A stretch of 22,511 nucleotides of DNA from assembly GCA_009774615.1 (NCBI GenBank), contig VSOC01000058.1:1-22511 (forward strand), written 5' to 3'. Source of the DNA: Lachnospiraceae bacterium (GTDB taxonomy: Bacteria > Bacillota > Clostridia > Lachnospirales > Lachnospiraceae). Shown here piece after piece: positions 7,959-14,606 of the stretch (the first letter of the stretch is position 1; each line of letters opens with the position of its first letter). Under the pieces are notes generated by a model, which saw only the letters and a list, made by a program, of their open reading frames with translations, was not told the origin of the DNA and did not search any database. The position numbers were made by a program, and so were the translations under genes.

Positions 7959-7973
7959 GATGCATGATGCATC
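7959..7973. promoter_or_regulatory. Palindrome at the ridA transcription start, candidate operator
   Basis: GATGCATGATGCATC is a perfect inverted repeat with 7-bp arms around one central base. It begins just downstream of the ridA -10 box on the minus strand, so a bound protein would block initiation. The core ATGCAT also appears twice in the thrC leader; whether one regulator reads both is speculation. Confidence 0.45.
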
Positions 7974-7974
7974 T

Positions 7975-8003
7975 ATTATAGCTTATCTCCATGGAAAAAG
8001 CAA
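7975..8003 (-). promoter_or_regulatory. ridA promoter (TTGCTT-N17-TATAAT)
   Basis: On the minus strand, TTGCTT (8003-7998) and a perfect TATAAT (7980-7975) are 17 nt apart. Upstream of the -35 box, four A5 tracts recur at 10-13 bp intervals (T5 runs on the plus strand starting at 8009, 8022, 8032 and 8044). This suggests a curved or UP-element-like activating region that overlaps the 3' end of the malic enzyme gene. Confidence 0.7.
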
Positions 8004-8046
8004 TATGATTTTTATGGTGTGTTTTTACGTATTTTTACGTGAATTT

Positions 8047-9228
8047 TTACTGTACTAAAGCTGCCCGGGCAATCCCCTCTTCAACTGCCGTTTCTGCCAC
8101 CGCCTTGGCTACGACATCCGCCACAGCTTTATTCAGCGCTGAAGGGATAATATTCTCCGCCGATAATTCATCCTCGGGAATCATTCCGGCAATGGCGTAG
8201 GCTGCCCGCTCTTTCATTAACTCGGTAATTCCCTTTGCCCGCACGGATAATGCCCCTTTAAAGATTCCGGGGAATACCAGTACATTGTTAATCTGGTTAG
8301 GATAGTCCGAACGCCCGGTTCCCACGACGGCAGCACCGCCGGCCTTTGCCTCATCCGGCATAATCTCCGGCACAGGGTTAGCCATGGCAAAGACAATTCC
8401 CTGGTTCATGGCGGCAACCATCTCCTTTGTCACCAGATTCGGCCGCGATACACCCACGAAGGCATCGGCACCTTTCAGGGCATCGGCAAGCAGCCCGTGT
8501 TCTTTATTTTTATTACTGATGTGCGAAATTTCCTCCTGTCCGGCATTTAATCCTTTATCGCCCTCACAGATAATTCCATGAATATCACACATAATCACAT
8601 TGCCAAAGCCCATGCGGATAAGGAGCTTTCCGATGGCAATGCCGGCAGCGCCTGCTCCGTTAATTACAATCTTTATCTCACCCATTTTCTTTTTGGTAAC
8701 TTTTACCGCATTGAGCAGGGCAGCGGCAACGACGATGGCAGTCCCGTGCTGGTCGTCGTGGAAAACGGGAATATCACAGACCTCCTTTAACCGCCGCTCA
8801 ATCGCAAAGCATCTGGGCGCGGCGATGTCCTCCAGGTTAATTCCCCCAAAGCTTTTGGAAATCAGGGCAATGGTATTAACGATTGTATCCGTATCCTTCG
8901 AATCAATACAGAGCGGAAATGCGTCTACATCGGCAAATTCCTTAAACAGTACACATTTTCCTTCCATCACCGGCATTCCGGCAGCCGGCCCGATATCGCC
9001 AAGACCCAGGACAGCCGTTCCGTCCGTGATTACGGCGACCAGGTTGGAGCGGCGGGTAAGCAGAAAGGATTTTTCCTCATCGGCGGCTATCTGCCGGCAG
9101 GGTTCAGCCACGCCCGGGGTATAGAGTAAGGATAAATCTTCGCGGGTTTCGACGGATTTTCGGGAAACGACTTCGATTTTCCCTTTCATTTCATAGTGAA
9201 GCTTTAACGCTTTTTCATTTACATCCAT
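8047..9228 (-). CDS. NAD(P)-dependent malic enzyme (decarboxylating)
   Basis: Oxidative decarboxylation of malate to pyruvate and CO2 with reduction of NAD(P)+. 393 aa, typical of the short bacterial form without a phosphotransacetylase-like extension. Catalytic Tyr36 is in LLYTPGVAEPC and catalytic Lys91 in MPVMEGK. Metal-binding acids are near 133-134 and in FHDDQHGTA (157-163). The Rossmann dinucleotide loop INGAGAAG is at 189-196 and NPVPEI follows later. The ATG at 9228 is preceded by GGAG at 7-nt spacing on the minus strand; an in-frame TTG at 9246 adds six residues but lacks a proper site. A candidate promoter lies just upstream, in the short gap after the DHHW gene. Cofactor preference cannot be read with confidence. 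Confidence 0.93.
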   Translation of the reverse strand: MDVNEKALKLHYEMKGKIEVVSRKSVETREDLSLLYTPGVAEPCRQIAADEEKSFLLTRRSNLVAVITDGTAVLGLGDIGPAAGMPVMEGKCVLFKEFADVDAFPLCIDSKDTDTIVNTIALISKSFGGINLEDIAAPRCFAIERRLKEVCDIPVFHDDQHGTAIVVAAALLNAVKVTKKKMGEIKIVINGAGAAGIAIGKLLIRMGFGNVIMCDIHGIICEGDKGLNAGQEEISHISNKNKEHGLLADALKGADAFVGVSRPNLVTKEMVAAMNQGIVFAMANPVPEIMPDEAKAGGAAVVGTGRSDYPNQINNVLVFPGIFKGALSVRAKGITELMKERAAYAIAGMIPEDELSAENIIPSALNKAVADVVAKAVAETAVEEGIARAALVQ

Positions 9229-9263
9229 GGTGTTTCTCCTTTGCAAAACGGTCTTGATAGTTT

Positions 9264-9292
9264 ATTTTATCACAGAAAGGGCAGGGGGACAA
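9264..9292 (-). promoter_or_regulatory. Candidate malic enzyme promoter (TTGTCC-N17-TAAAAT)
   Basis: On the minus strand, TTGTCC (9292-9287) and TAAAAT (9269-9264) are 17 nt apart within the 71-nt gap between the DHHW stop and the malic enzyme start. No terminator is seen after the DHHW gene, so read-through from the acetylation cassette is also possible. Confidence 0.5.
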
Positions 9293-9299
9293 TGGCTAT

Positions 9300-10439
9300 T
9301 TAACGTCCGGCCAGCATCAGTTCATCCATATCCGAAACAATGCGGGCAATATCGCGCTCGACAACTTCATAGACCAGGACATCCGGAAGCTCCTCCTTTG
9401 TCAGGTATTCCGGCGAAAAATCCTGCCATGGATAGTAAGTTACCTGCTGAAAATAGCGGGAGAATTTATCCATCATCACTAAAGTAAAGGAGTCATGGAA
9501 AAGAGCGATGTGACGCTTGTCCGGGGCATTTTCGGCGTGGGTGCGGGTGATGGGGGCGGGAGAGAAAGGCATTTCCGGAATAACGCTGACCTCTTCATAG
9601 TAGCCATTGACGGTACAGGAATAATCTTCAAGAAATCTGTCCGGCATATGAAACAGCAGGGCAATATCACCGGGGCCGCGGTAGTCATAGCAGACATCGA
9701 GATCCTCCAGTGCCGTCGGATTTCCGCCAAGGGTTTCAATTAACATTTGTCCGGCAACAAAGGCTCCCGCCTCGTTCCAGTGGGTATCCGATTTAAAGTA
9801 CCACAGCTTGTCCCGGTTTTCAAGATAATAGGACTTAGGAGCAACAATCGGCACGTCCGTCAGTTCGCGAAGCCCCTCGGCAAGCTGATCATAGCGGGTA
9901 ATATCCGAAAGCCTTGTATAGCAGGAGGGCATGTATTCGCCGTAAATCCGTTCTTTATTGGGTGCTAAGAGGATGACAAACTCAACACCGAGTTCTTCAA
10001 AATGCCGGTTGGCTTCCAGAACCTTAGAGGCAATGGTGATCAGGTCCGTTTCCGAGAGAAGGTTCTGCCCACGGTAATCCTCAACACTTGCACCGCCGTT
10101 GAAAAAATACCAGTTTTCCCTGCCGCGGATAACGGTAGGATTGTCCACCGACCGGAAAAGAACCAGATTTATTCCGGCATTAAGGCTTAAAAACTGGCTG
10201 CGGAAGGCTGCATGGTCATTGATATAGTCTTCGATCTGCCGGGGATAGCTCTCTAAATCTTCGTAAAAGCTGTCGGCAGTTATCCGGGGAAATTCGGCCA
10301 GAACGCGGTTTTCGGTGTTGGTATTTGCCATCCATGGAGAAACAAGGAGCCAAAGCAGGTTCGGGACAAGGAGCATTGCCCAGAAGCAGCCGACCATGCA
10401 GCCGCATATTCTTATTTTATTCTTTATCTTCTTTTTCAT
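9300..10439 (-). CDS. DHHW/AlgJ-AlgX-like SGNH-fold protein, partner of MBOAT acetylase
   Basis: 379 aa. A short basic N-terminus and one hydrophobic segment (about residues 11-35) anchor it in the membrane with the rest outside. The NRVLAEFP motif near 44-51 and the SDTHWNEAGAF motif (217-227) match the DHHW/AlgX-AlgJ SGNH hydrolase-like family. Asp218 and His220 are the likely acid and base, and Ser317 in LFHDSF the likely nucleophile. Known relatives pass acetyl groups supplied by an MBOAT protein onto extracellular polysaccharide. Its gene starts 26 nt after the MBOAT stop, consistent with one transcript, and AAAGGA precedes the start. The acceptor polymer (cell-wall polysaccharide, teichoic acid or capsule) is not identified. 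Family confident; reaction inferred from the pairing. Confidence 0.82.
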   Translation of the reverse strand: MKKKIKNKIRICGCMVGCFWAMLLVPNLLWLLVSPWMANTNTENRVLAEFPRITADSFYEDLESYPRQIEDYINDHAAFRSQFLSLNAGINLVLFRSVDNPTVIRGRENWYFFNGGASVEDYRGQNLLSETDLITIASKVLEANRHFEELGVEFVILLAPNKERIYGEYMPSCYTRLSDITRYDQLAEGLRELTDVPIVAPKSYYLENRDKLWYFKSDTHWNEAGAFVAGQMLIETLGGNPTALEDLDVCYDYRGPGDIALLFHMPDRFLEDYSCTVNGYYEEVSVIPEMPFSPAPITRTHAENAPDKRHIALFHDSFTLVMMDKFSRYFQQVTYYPWQDFSPEYLTKEELPDVLVYEVVERDIARIVSDMDELMLAGR

Positions 10440-10465
10440 CGTTATTTTTCCTTTCTGGCAGATGC

Positions 10466-11875
10466 CTAAAACCGGAAATAGATAAATGGGTTATAGGTGT
10501 TGCTGACCAAGAGAATCGTGGAATAAAAGACAATCCCTGCCATAATCACCACATCCCAGATATCCGTGCTTTCCTGCCGGTATAACCGCTTTTTTAAAGA
10601 AGGAATGGCTTGCTGCAAAGGACCGCAGAGAAGGATTCCTACCGCCATCCAGAAGAACAGGCGTCCGTCGGCGTACATCAGGATGGGATAAAGGCCCTTT
10701 TTCAGGGTCAGCATATTGCACAGCCAGGCTTTTGCAGGGTGCAGATGCTCGGCGCGGAAGAGCATCCAGCCAAAGAACACAACCAGCAGGGTGTAGAGGT
10801 GGTTCATCCATTTTCGCGGGTTATTTTTCAGCCATTTTCCAAGGAAAAGCCGTTCGGCTATTAAAAAGACCGCATAATACATGCCCCAGAGAACGAAGGT
10901 AACGCTGGCTCCGTGCCACAGCCCGGTTGCGGCAAAGACGATAAAAAGGTTGAGGCAGGTGCGTTTTAAGCCTCTGCGGTTTCCGCCCAGGGGAATGTAG
11001 AGGTATTCCTTAAACCAGGTGGAAAGGGAAATATGCCATCTGCGCCAGAATTCCGATACGGAAGAGGAGAGATAGGGGTAGTTAAAGTTTTCCATAAAGT
11101 CGAAGCCGAAGAGTTTCCCTAATCCAATCGCCATATCCGAATAGCCGGAAAAGTCAAAATAAATCTGCAGGCTGTAGAGCAGAACGGCAAACCAGGTGAT
11201 GGCAGTTCCCAGGTTTTCACCGGGCAGCGCCAGAATCCGGTCAGCAGCCTGGGCAAAGGTATTGGCAAGAATAACTTTTTTTCCCAGACCATAGGAAAAA
11301 CGCTTGATTCCGTAAGCCTGCATCAAAAGATTGACCTGGCGGTCGGCAATCTGTGCTTCAATATCGTGGTATTTGACGATGGGACCAGCAATAAGCTGGG
11401 GAAAAAAGGAGATATAGAGTGCAAGGTAAAAGGGATTTTTCTGTACGGAAATATCACCGCGGTACACGTCGATAACATAGGACAGAGCCTGGAAGGTGTA
11501 GAAGGAAATCCCGATAGGCAGGCTGATTTCCCGAAAGGAAACCGCCTCGTGGCCGAGAAGGAAATTAAAGAGCTTTGCTGCAAAGTTAAAGTATTTAAAG
11601 TAACCTAAAAGCCCCAGGTTTACCACAAGGCAAAGAAGGAGAACCAGGCTTTTCTGCTTTTTTACAGGACAGGCGGAAAGAATTATCCCGAAGATATAGT
11701 TCAGGGATATGGATAAGAGCATTAAAACGATGTATTTTGGCTCTCCCCAGGCATAAAAAAATAAACTGGCCGTGAGCAGAACCATGTTTTTTGCCGGCTT
11801 CCACGGAAACAGGAGGTAAAGCAAAGCTGTAATGGGAAGAAAATACCAGATAAAGACCAGTGAACTAAAAAGCAT
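10466..11875 (-). CDS. MBOAT family O-acyltransferase (AlgI/DltB-like)
   Basis: Polytopic membrane protein of 469 aa with about ten or more hydrophobic segments. Family hallmarks are FPQLIAGPIVKY (158-169), the FWRRWHISLSTWFKEYLYIPLGG block (276-298) and the catalytic His321 in the TGLWHGAS motif. MBOAT proteins move acyl groups, usually acetyl from a cytosolic donor, across the membrane for transfer to surface polymers by a secreted or anchored partner, here the DHHW gene immediately downstream. AAGGA precedes the ATG at 10 nt. A strong promoter lies about 80 bp upstream. DltB is less likely because no dltA/C/D genes are near. The cassette is minimal: no glycan synthesis genes adjoin it. Confidence 0.9.
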   Translation of the reverse strand: MLFSSLVFIWYFLPITALLYLLFPWKPAKNMVLLTASLFFYAWGEPKYIVLMLLSISLNYIFGIILSACPVKKQKSLVLLLCLVVNLGLLGYFKYFNFAAKLFNFLLGHEAVSFREISLPIGISFYTFQALSYVIDVYRGDISVQKNPFYLALYISFFPQLIAGPIVKYHDIEAQIADRQVNLLMQAYGIKRFSYGLGKKVILANTFAQAADRILALPGENLGTAITWFAVLLYSLQIYFDFSGYSDMAIGLGKLFGFDFMENFNYPYLSSSVSEFWRRWHISLSTWFKEYLYIPLGGNRRGLKRTCLNLFIVFAATGLWHGASVTFVLWGMYYAVFLIAERLFLGKWLKNNPRKWMNHLYTLLVVFFGWMLFRAEHLHPAKAWLCNMLTLKKGLYPILMYADGRLFFWMAVGILLCGPLQQAIPSLKKRLYRQESTDIWDVVIMAGIVFYSTILLVSNTYNPFIYFRF

Positions 11876-11956
11876 AGCTGCAAATTCCTTTCTTTAAAGC
11901 TTTAGAAGAGTAAAAACGCTTAAAAAAGCCGTGTAAAACGAGATAAGATCGGTTTA

Positions 11957-11985
11957 AATATAACATTAAATTGAACAATAGTCAA
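11957..11985 (-). promoter_or_regulatory. Promoter of the MBOAT-DHHW cassette (TTGACT-N17-TATATT, extended -10)
   Basis: On the minus strand, TTGACT (11985-11980) and TATATT (11962-11957) are 17 nt apart, with a TG one base before the -10 box. Predicted start near 11950 gives a leader of about 75 nt. It is divergent from the permease promoter at 12058-12086. Confidence 0.7.
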
Positions 11986-12057
11986 TTCAGTGTTTTGCAG
12001 TAAAGCAAACGGCAGGTGCCCAGGCAATATTTTCTGTAAAAAATGTTGATTTGGGGA

Positions 12058-12086
12058 TTGACATTTTTCGCCAAATATAGTAGTAT
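12058..12086 (+). promoter_or_regulatory. Promoter of the permease gene (TTGACA-N17-TAGTAT)
   Basis: A perfect -35 TTGACA at 12058-12063 is followed after 17 nt by TAGTAT at 12081-12086. A start near 12093 would give an unusually long leader of about 330 nt through an A-rich repeat tract before the permease ATG. Two palindromes lie at and just after the start. Apart from these signals and the repeat tract, the 544-nt gap 11876-12419 holds nothing that looks like a gene. Confidence 0.6.
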
Positions 12087-12091
12087 ATGAC

Positions 12092-12105
12092 TACGAATAT
12101 TCGTA
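12092..12105. promoter_or_regulatory. Perfect 14-bp palindrome at the permease transcription start
   Basis: TACGAATATTCGTA is a perfect inverted repeat whose first base is 6 nt after the -10 box, so it covers the predicted transcription start. This is a classic repressor-operator position. The nearby IclR-family regulator is an obvious candidate, but the same sequence is not found in the iclR/uxaA divergent gap. Confidence 0.5.
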
Positions 12106-12116
12106 ATAAGGAATAC

Positions 12117-12134
12117 TGTTCTTATATAAGAACA
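12117..12134. promoter_or_regulatory. Perfect 18-bp palindrome in the early permease leader
   Basis: TGTTCTTATATAAGAACA is a perfect inverted repeat, centred 27 bp downstream of the first palindrome (about 2.5 helical turns). It could be a second operator of different sequence, or form a short RNA hairpin in the leader. Confidence 0.45.
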
Positions 12135-12400
12135 AAAATGCGCAAACGACAAAAGATAAAGAGCAAAGCAAGGAACAAAAGACAGAGAACAAAAGACAAA
12201 AAACAAAGGGACAAAAGACAAAAGGGTAAAGGGACAAAAGACAAAAGGATAAAAAACAAAAGACGGCCGTACATACAAAAGATGAAAAAAGTAAGATACA
12301 AAAGATAAGTTTAAAAAGTTCTGAAAAAACGTATAGGAGAAACGCAAAAGAAAAAAACAAAAGAAAGGATACAAAAAACAATACACAATAAGAAAAAGCC
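12134..12400 (+). repeat. A-rich, T-poor degenerate repeat tract (ACAAAAG units) in the permease leader
   Basis: About 270 nt with strong purine bias on the plus strand. The heptamer ACAAAAG occurs eleven times, often in longer units such as GACAAAAGACAAAAGG. The plus-strand open frame across it encodes only Lys/Arg-rich low-complexity peptide with no ribosome binding site. It looks like an expanded, unstructured leader or spacer; function unknown. Confidence 0.7.
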
Positions 12401-12419
12401 TTTTAGGAGGGGTTAGGTT

Positions 12420-13379
12420 ATGATTATGGATTTTTTGAAGAAGATGCCGGCGGGTATGATGATCGTCCCTATGTTTTTATCGGCGATTGTCAATACCTTT
12501 TTTGCAGAGGCGCTGCAAATCGGGTCGTTCACTACGGCGGTATTTACCAGTGCAGGCTCGGCGGCGATTTTAGGGGTTCAGCTGGTGTGTCTGGGGACGC
12601 AGCTGCATTTTAAATCGATGGGAAGGGTAATTAAGCGGGGAGGAATCCTCCTGCTATCCAAGTTTATTATCGGGGCATTGATTGGAATTGTTATCGGAAA
12701 GATATTTGGACCGGCAGGTTTTGTCGGCATTACAACATTGGCAATTATCAGTTCGGTAACCAACAACAACGGAAGTCTTTACATGTCACTGATGGCAAGC
12801 TTCGGCGACGAAACGGATGTTGCAGCGATGAGTGTTTTAACGATTAATGACGGGCCGTTTTTAACACTTGTTGCTCTGGGCGCGTCAGGACTGGCAGATA
12901 TTCCGCTGATGTCACTGGTTGCCGTGATTGTTCCTCTTTTATTCGGAATGATACTGGGAAATATAGATATTAAAGTGAAAGAATTTTTTGAACCGGGTAT
13001 TGGTCTTTTAATTCCGTTTGTGGGAATTACCCTGGGCGGGAGCATTAATTTGTTAAATATTATAAAGGGTGGTGTTTCCGGCATAGTTCTGGGATTGATT
13101 GCTGTATTTATCGGCGGACCTTTTATCGTGCTCTGCGATCGTTTGATTGGAAAACGTCCGGGCTATGCAGGATGGGCTGTGGCGTCTGCTGCGGGAAACT
13201 CTATCGCTACGCCGGCAGCCGTTGCCCTGGTTGATCCAAGTTGGGCACCTTTTGTCGGGGATGCGACCACGCAGATAGCCGCAGCCGTTGTTGTCACGGC
13301 TATCCTGGTTCCGATTATCACCGGATGGTGGGCGAAGAAGTACGGCTGTCCACAGATTCCTCTGGAAGCAGCAAAGTAA
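12420..13379 (+). CDS. kdgT: 2-keto-3-deoxygluconate permease (KdgT family)
   Basis: Integral membrane proton symporter family that imports 2-keto-3-deoxygluconate and similar 2-keto-3-deoxy sugar acids. 319 aa, usual family length, with about ten hydrophobic helices. Family landmarks are the N-terminal KKMPAGMMIVPMFLSAIVNTFF (residues 7-28), the GSFT segment, the NNNGSLYMSLM motif near 118-128, the GNIDIKVKEFFEPG block and the AGNSIATPAAVALVDP segment. AGGAGG at 12405-12410 precedes the ATG at 9 nt; a second ATG two codons in is also possible. Preceded by a promoter, palindromes and a long A-rich leader. It stops 3 nt from the convergent iclR stop. Its neighbours dehydrate and cleave sugar acids, which supports the transport role; the exact substrate is not proven. 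Confidence 0.88.
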   Translation: MIMDFLKKMPAGMMIVPMFLSAIVNTFFAEALQIGSFTTAVFTSAGSAAILGVQLVCLGTQLHFKSMGRVIKRGGILLLSKFIIGALIGIVIGKIFGPAGFVGITTLAIISSVTNNNGSLYMSLMASFGDETDVAAMSVLTINDGPFLTLVALGASGLADIPLMSLVAVIVPLLFGMILGNIDIKVKEFFEPGIGLLIPFVGITLGGSINLLNIIKGGVSGIVLGLIAVFIGGPFIVLCDRLIGKRPGYAGWAVASAAGNSIATPAAVALVDPSWAPFVGDATTQIAAAVVVTAILVPIITGWWAKKYGCPQIPLEAAK

Positions 13380-13382
13380 TGG

Positions 13383-14150
13383 TTACTGGATTTGTTCATT
13401 TTGTTCCAAAAGCTTTTCTAATTTGGGTTTTGCCCTGAGCAGCAGCGTTTCAATTTGTTCCTTTTTTTCCGATGTAAAACGAAAGGTGGGAACACTGACG
13501 CTGACCGAAGCAGCCACCTGCTGGTTTCTGACCAGAGGGACGGCGATACAGGAAATATCCGGATGGGTTTCTCCCTGTTCAAGGGCAATGGAGGTTTCAC
13601 GGACACTTAAAAGCTGTCGGTAAAGTTCTTCAAGATTTTTTACGGTATTTTCGGTAAAGGGAAGCAGAGGTTCAGGGTAAAGCTCCCTGAGTTCGTCCAT
13701 GCTCAGGCGGCTTAACAGTGCTTTTCCCAGACTGGTGCAGTAGGCAGGAAGCCGTTTGCCGATGTCGGAGGCAAGGCGCACAGGCTCCGGGGAATCAACC
13801 TTTGCCAGATAGAGGACGAGGTCGTGCTCTAGGATACCGAACTGGCAGATTTCTGAACACTGCTGCACGATGGTTTTCATTTCATCCTTGATGCGTTCAA
13901 AAACATTGTGTCTGTTCATGTAGGAAATCCCAACCAGATAGGAATTTAAGCCAATCGTGTACTTTTGGGCTGCTTCATTGTAAAAAATAAAGTTTTGGTC
14001 AGCCATTGTATGGACAATGGGGAAGAGGCTGCTTTTAGGAGCATGTAAGCGCTGGGAAAGTTCAGCCAGGGTCAGCCCTTCCTTTTCCGAGGAAAGCGTA
14101 CTGAGAATGGAAAGAACCCGTGCAGTCGAGCGGTGTTCATCTTTGGTCAT
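13383..14150 (-). CDS. IclR-family transcriptional regulator
   Basis: 255 aa with the family's two parts: an N-terminal winged helix-turn-helix (about residues 6-70, recognition region LTLAELSQRLHAPKSSLFPIVHTM at 26-49) and a C-terminal GAF-like effector domain (about 75-250, with TSLGKALLSRL and the CIAVPLV segment). IclR proteins such as KdgR often respond to sugar-acid intermediates. Location between the permease and the dehydratase/aldolase genes, divergent from the latter, makes it the likely local regulator, with KDG or a relative as candidate effector (inference). AAGGAG on the minus strand sits 8 nt before the ATG. Perfect TTGACA-N17-TATGAT promoter upstream. The gene converges with the permease with only 3 nt between stops and no terminator. 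Confidence 0.92.
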   Translation of the reverse strand: MTKDEHRSTARVLSILSTLSSEKEGLTLAELSQRLHAPKSSLFPIVHTMADQNFIFYNEAAQKYTIGLNSYLVGISYMNRHNVFERIKDEMKTIVQQCSEICQFGILEHDLVLYLAKVDSPEPVRLASDIGKRLPAYCTSLGKALLSRLSMDELRELYPEPLLPFTENTVKNLEELYRQLLSVRETSIALEQGETHPDISCIAVPLVRNQQVAASVSVSVPTFRFTSEKKEQIETLLLRAKPKLEKLLEQNEQIQ

Positions 14151-14183
14151 AGAAAATCTCCTTTTGTTTTGGTTTTTATCGCT

Positions 14184-14212
14184 ATCATATGTGAATTTGT
14201 ATCATCTGTCAA
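14184..14212 (-). promoter_or_regulatory. iclR promoter (TTGACA-N17-TATGAT)
   Basis: On the minus strand a perfect TTGACA (14212-14207) and TATGAT (14189-14184) are 17 nt apart in the 78-bp gap shared with the divergent dehydratase operon. A direct repeat TATCAT at 14183-14188 and 14200-14205 overlaps it. A clear plus-strand promoter could not be picked; TATCAT at 14183-14188 is one weak -10 option. The close packing would let one bound IclR control both directions. Confidence 0.75.
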
Positions 14213-14228
14213 GTGGAGGTCGAAGTAA

Positions 14229-14513
14229 ATGAGAAATGCAATGATTATTAACGAAAAAGATAATGTAATTGTAGCCATCGAGCCGATTACCGCAGGAAGT
14301 GAGGCCGTGTATAGGTTAAACGGCGAGTACCATAAGCTGCCTGCCGCGGACAATATTCCCATGTATCACAAGCTGGCAAGGACAGATATTGCCCAGGGAG
14401 CCCAGGTGATTAAATACGGAGAATACATCGGAGAAGCAGGCTGTGCAATCGCAGCAGGAAGCCATGTGCACACCCATAATGTACGGAGCGTCCGGGAGAG
14501 AGTGACCGATTAA
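14229..14513 (+). CDS. UxaA-type sugar-acid dehydratase, small (SAF domain) subunit
   Basis: 94 aa, a stand-alone SAF domain matching the N-terminal part of altronate dehydratase (UxaA). In many Firmicutes this part is encoded separately from the catalytic subunit. The diagnostic run KLARTDIAQG...VIKYGEYIGEA...GSHVHTHNV spans about residues 48-85. GGAGG at 14214-14219 precedes the ATG. First gene of a three-gene plus-strand operon (SAF subunit, large subunit, aldolase), divergent from iclR. Known relatives dehydrate altronate to 2-keto-3-deoxygluconate, or act on galactarate or sulfolactate. The KDG permease and aldolase favour a hexonate substrate; the exact one is open. Confidence 0.87.
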   Translation: MRNAMIINEKDNVIVAIEPITAGSEAVYRLNGEYHKLPAADNIPMYHKLARTDIAQGAQVIKYGEYIGEAGCAIAAGSHVHTHNVRSVRERVTD

Positions 14514-14547
14514 AGAAAAGTAATCATAAAAAACCAAAAAATAAAAA

Positions 14548-14591
14548 AGATAAAATGTAAAGAGATAAAATGTAAAGAGATAAAAAGATAC
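14548..14591 (+). repeat. A-rich tandem 15-mer between dehydratase subunit genes
   Basis: AGATAAAATGTAAAG occurs twice in exact tandem (14548-14562, 14563-14577), followed by a decayed third copy. With the flanking A-rich DNA it fills most of the 93-nt gap between the two dehydratase subunits. It is similar in style to the A-rich tract before the permease. Confidence 0.75.
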
Positions 14592-14606
14592 AGGAAAGGA
14601 AAAATC

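Noticed and set aside
8600..9124. 174-codon plus-strand frame inside the malic enzyme gene
   Set aside because: Antisense shadow of a secure gene with no start signals.
12087..12308. 73-codon Lys/Arg-rich open frame in the A-rich tract
   Set aside because: No ribosome binding site, the ATG overlaps the promoter/start region, and the composition simply reflects the repeat tract.
11982..12386. 134-codon minus-strand frame rich in Phe/Leu/Tyr opposite the A-rich tract
   Set aside because: Low-complexity translation of the T-rich complement, with no recognisable start signals or domain; it also crosses the MBOAT promoter.
12134..12400. CRISPR-like regular repeats
   Set aside because: Units are short, degenerate and irregular with no unique spacers and no cas genes; it is a low-complexity tract.
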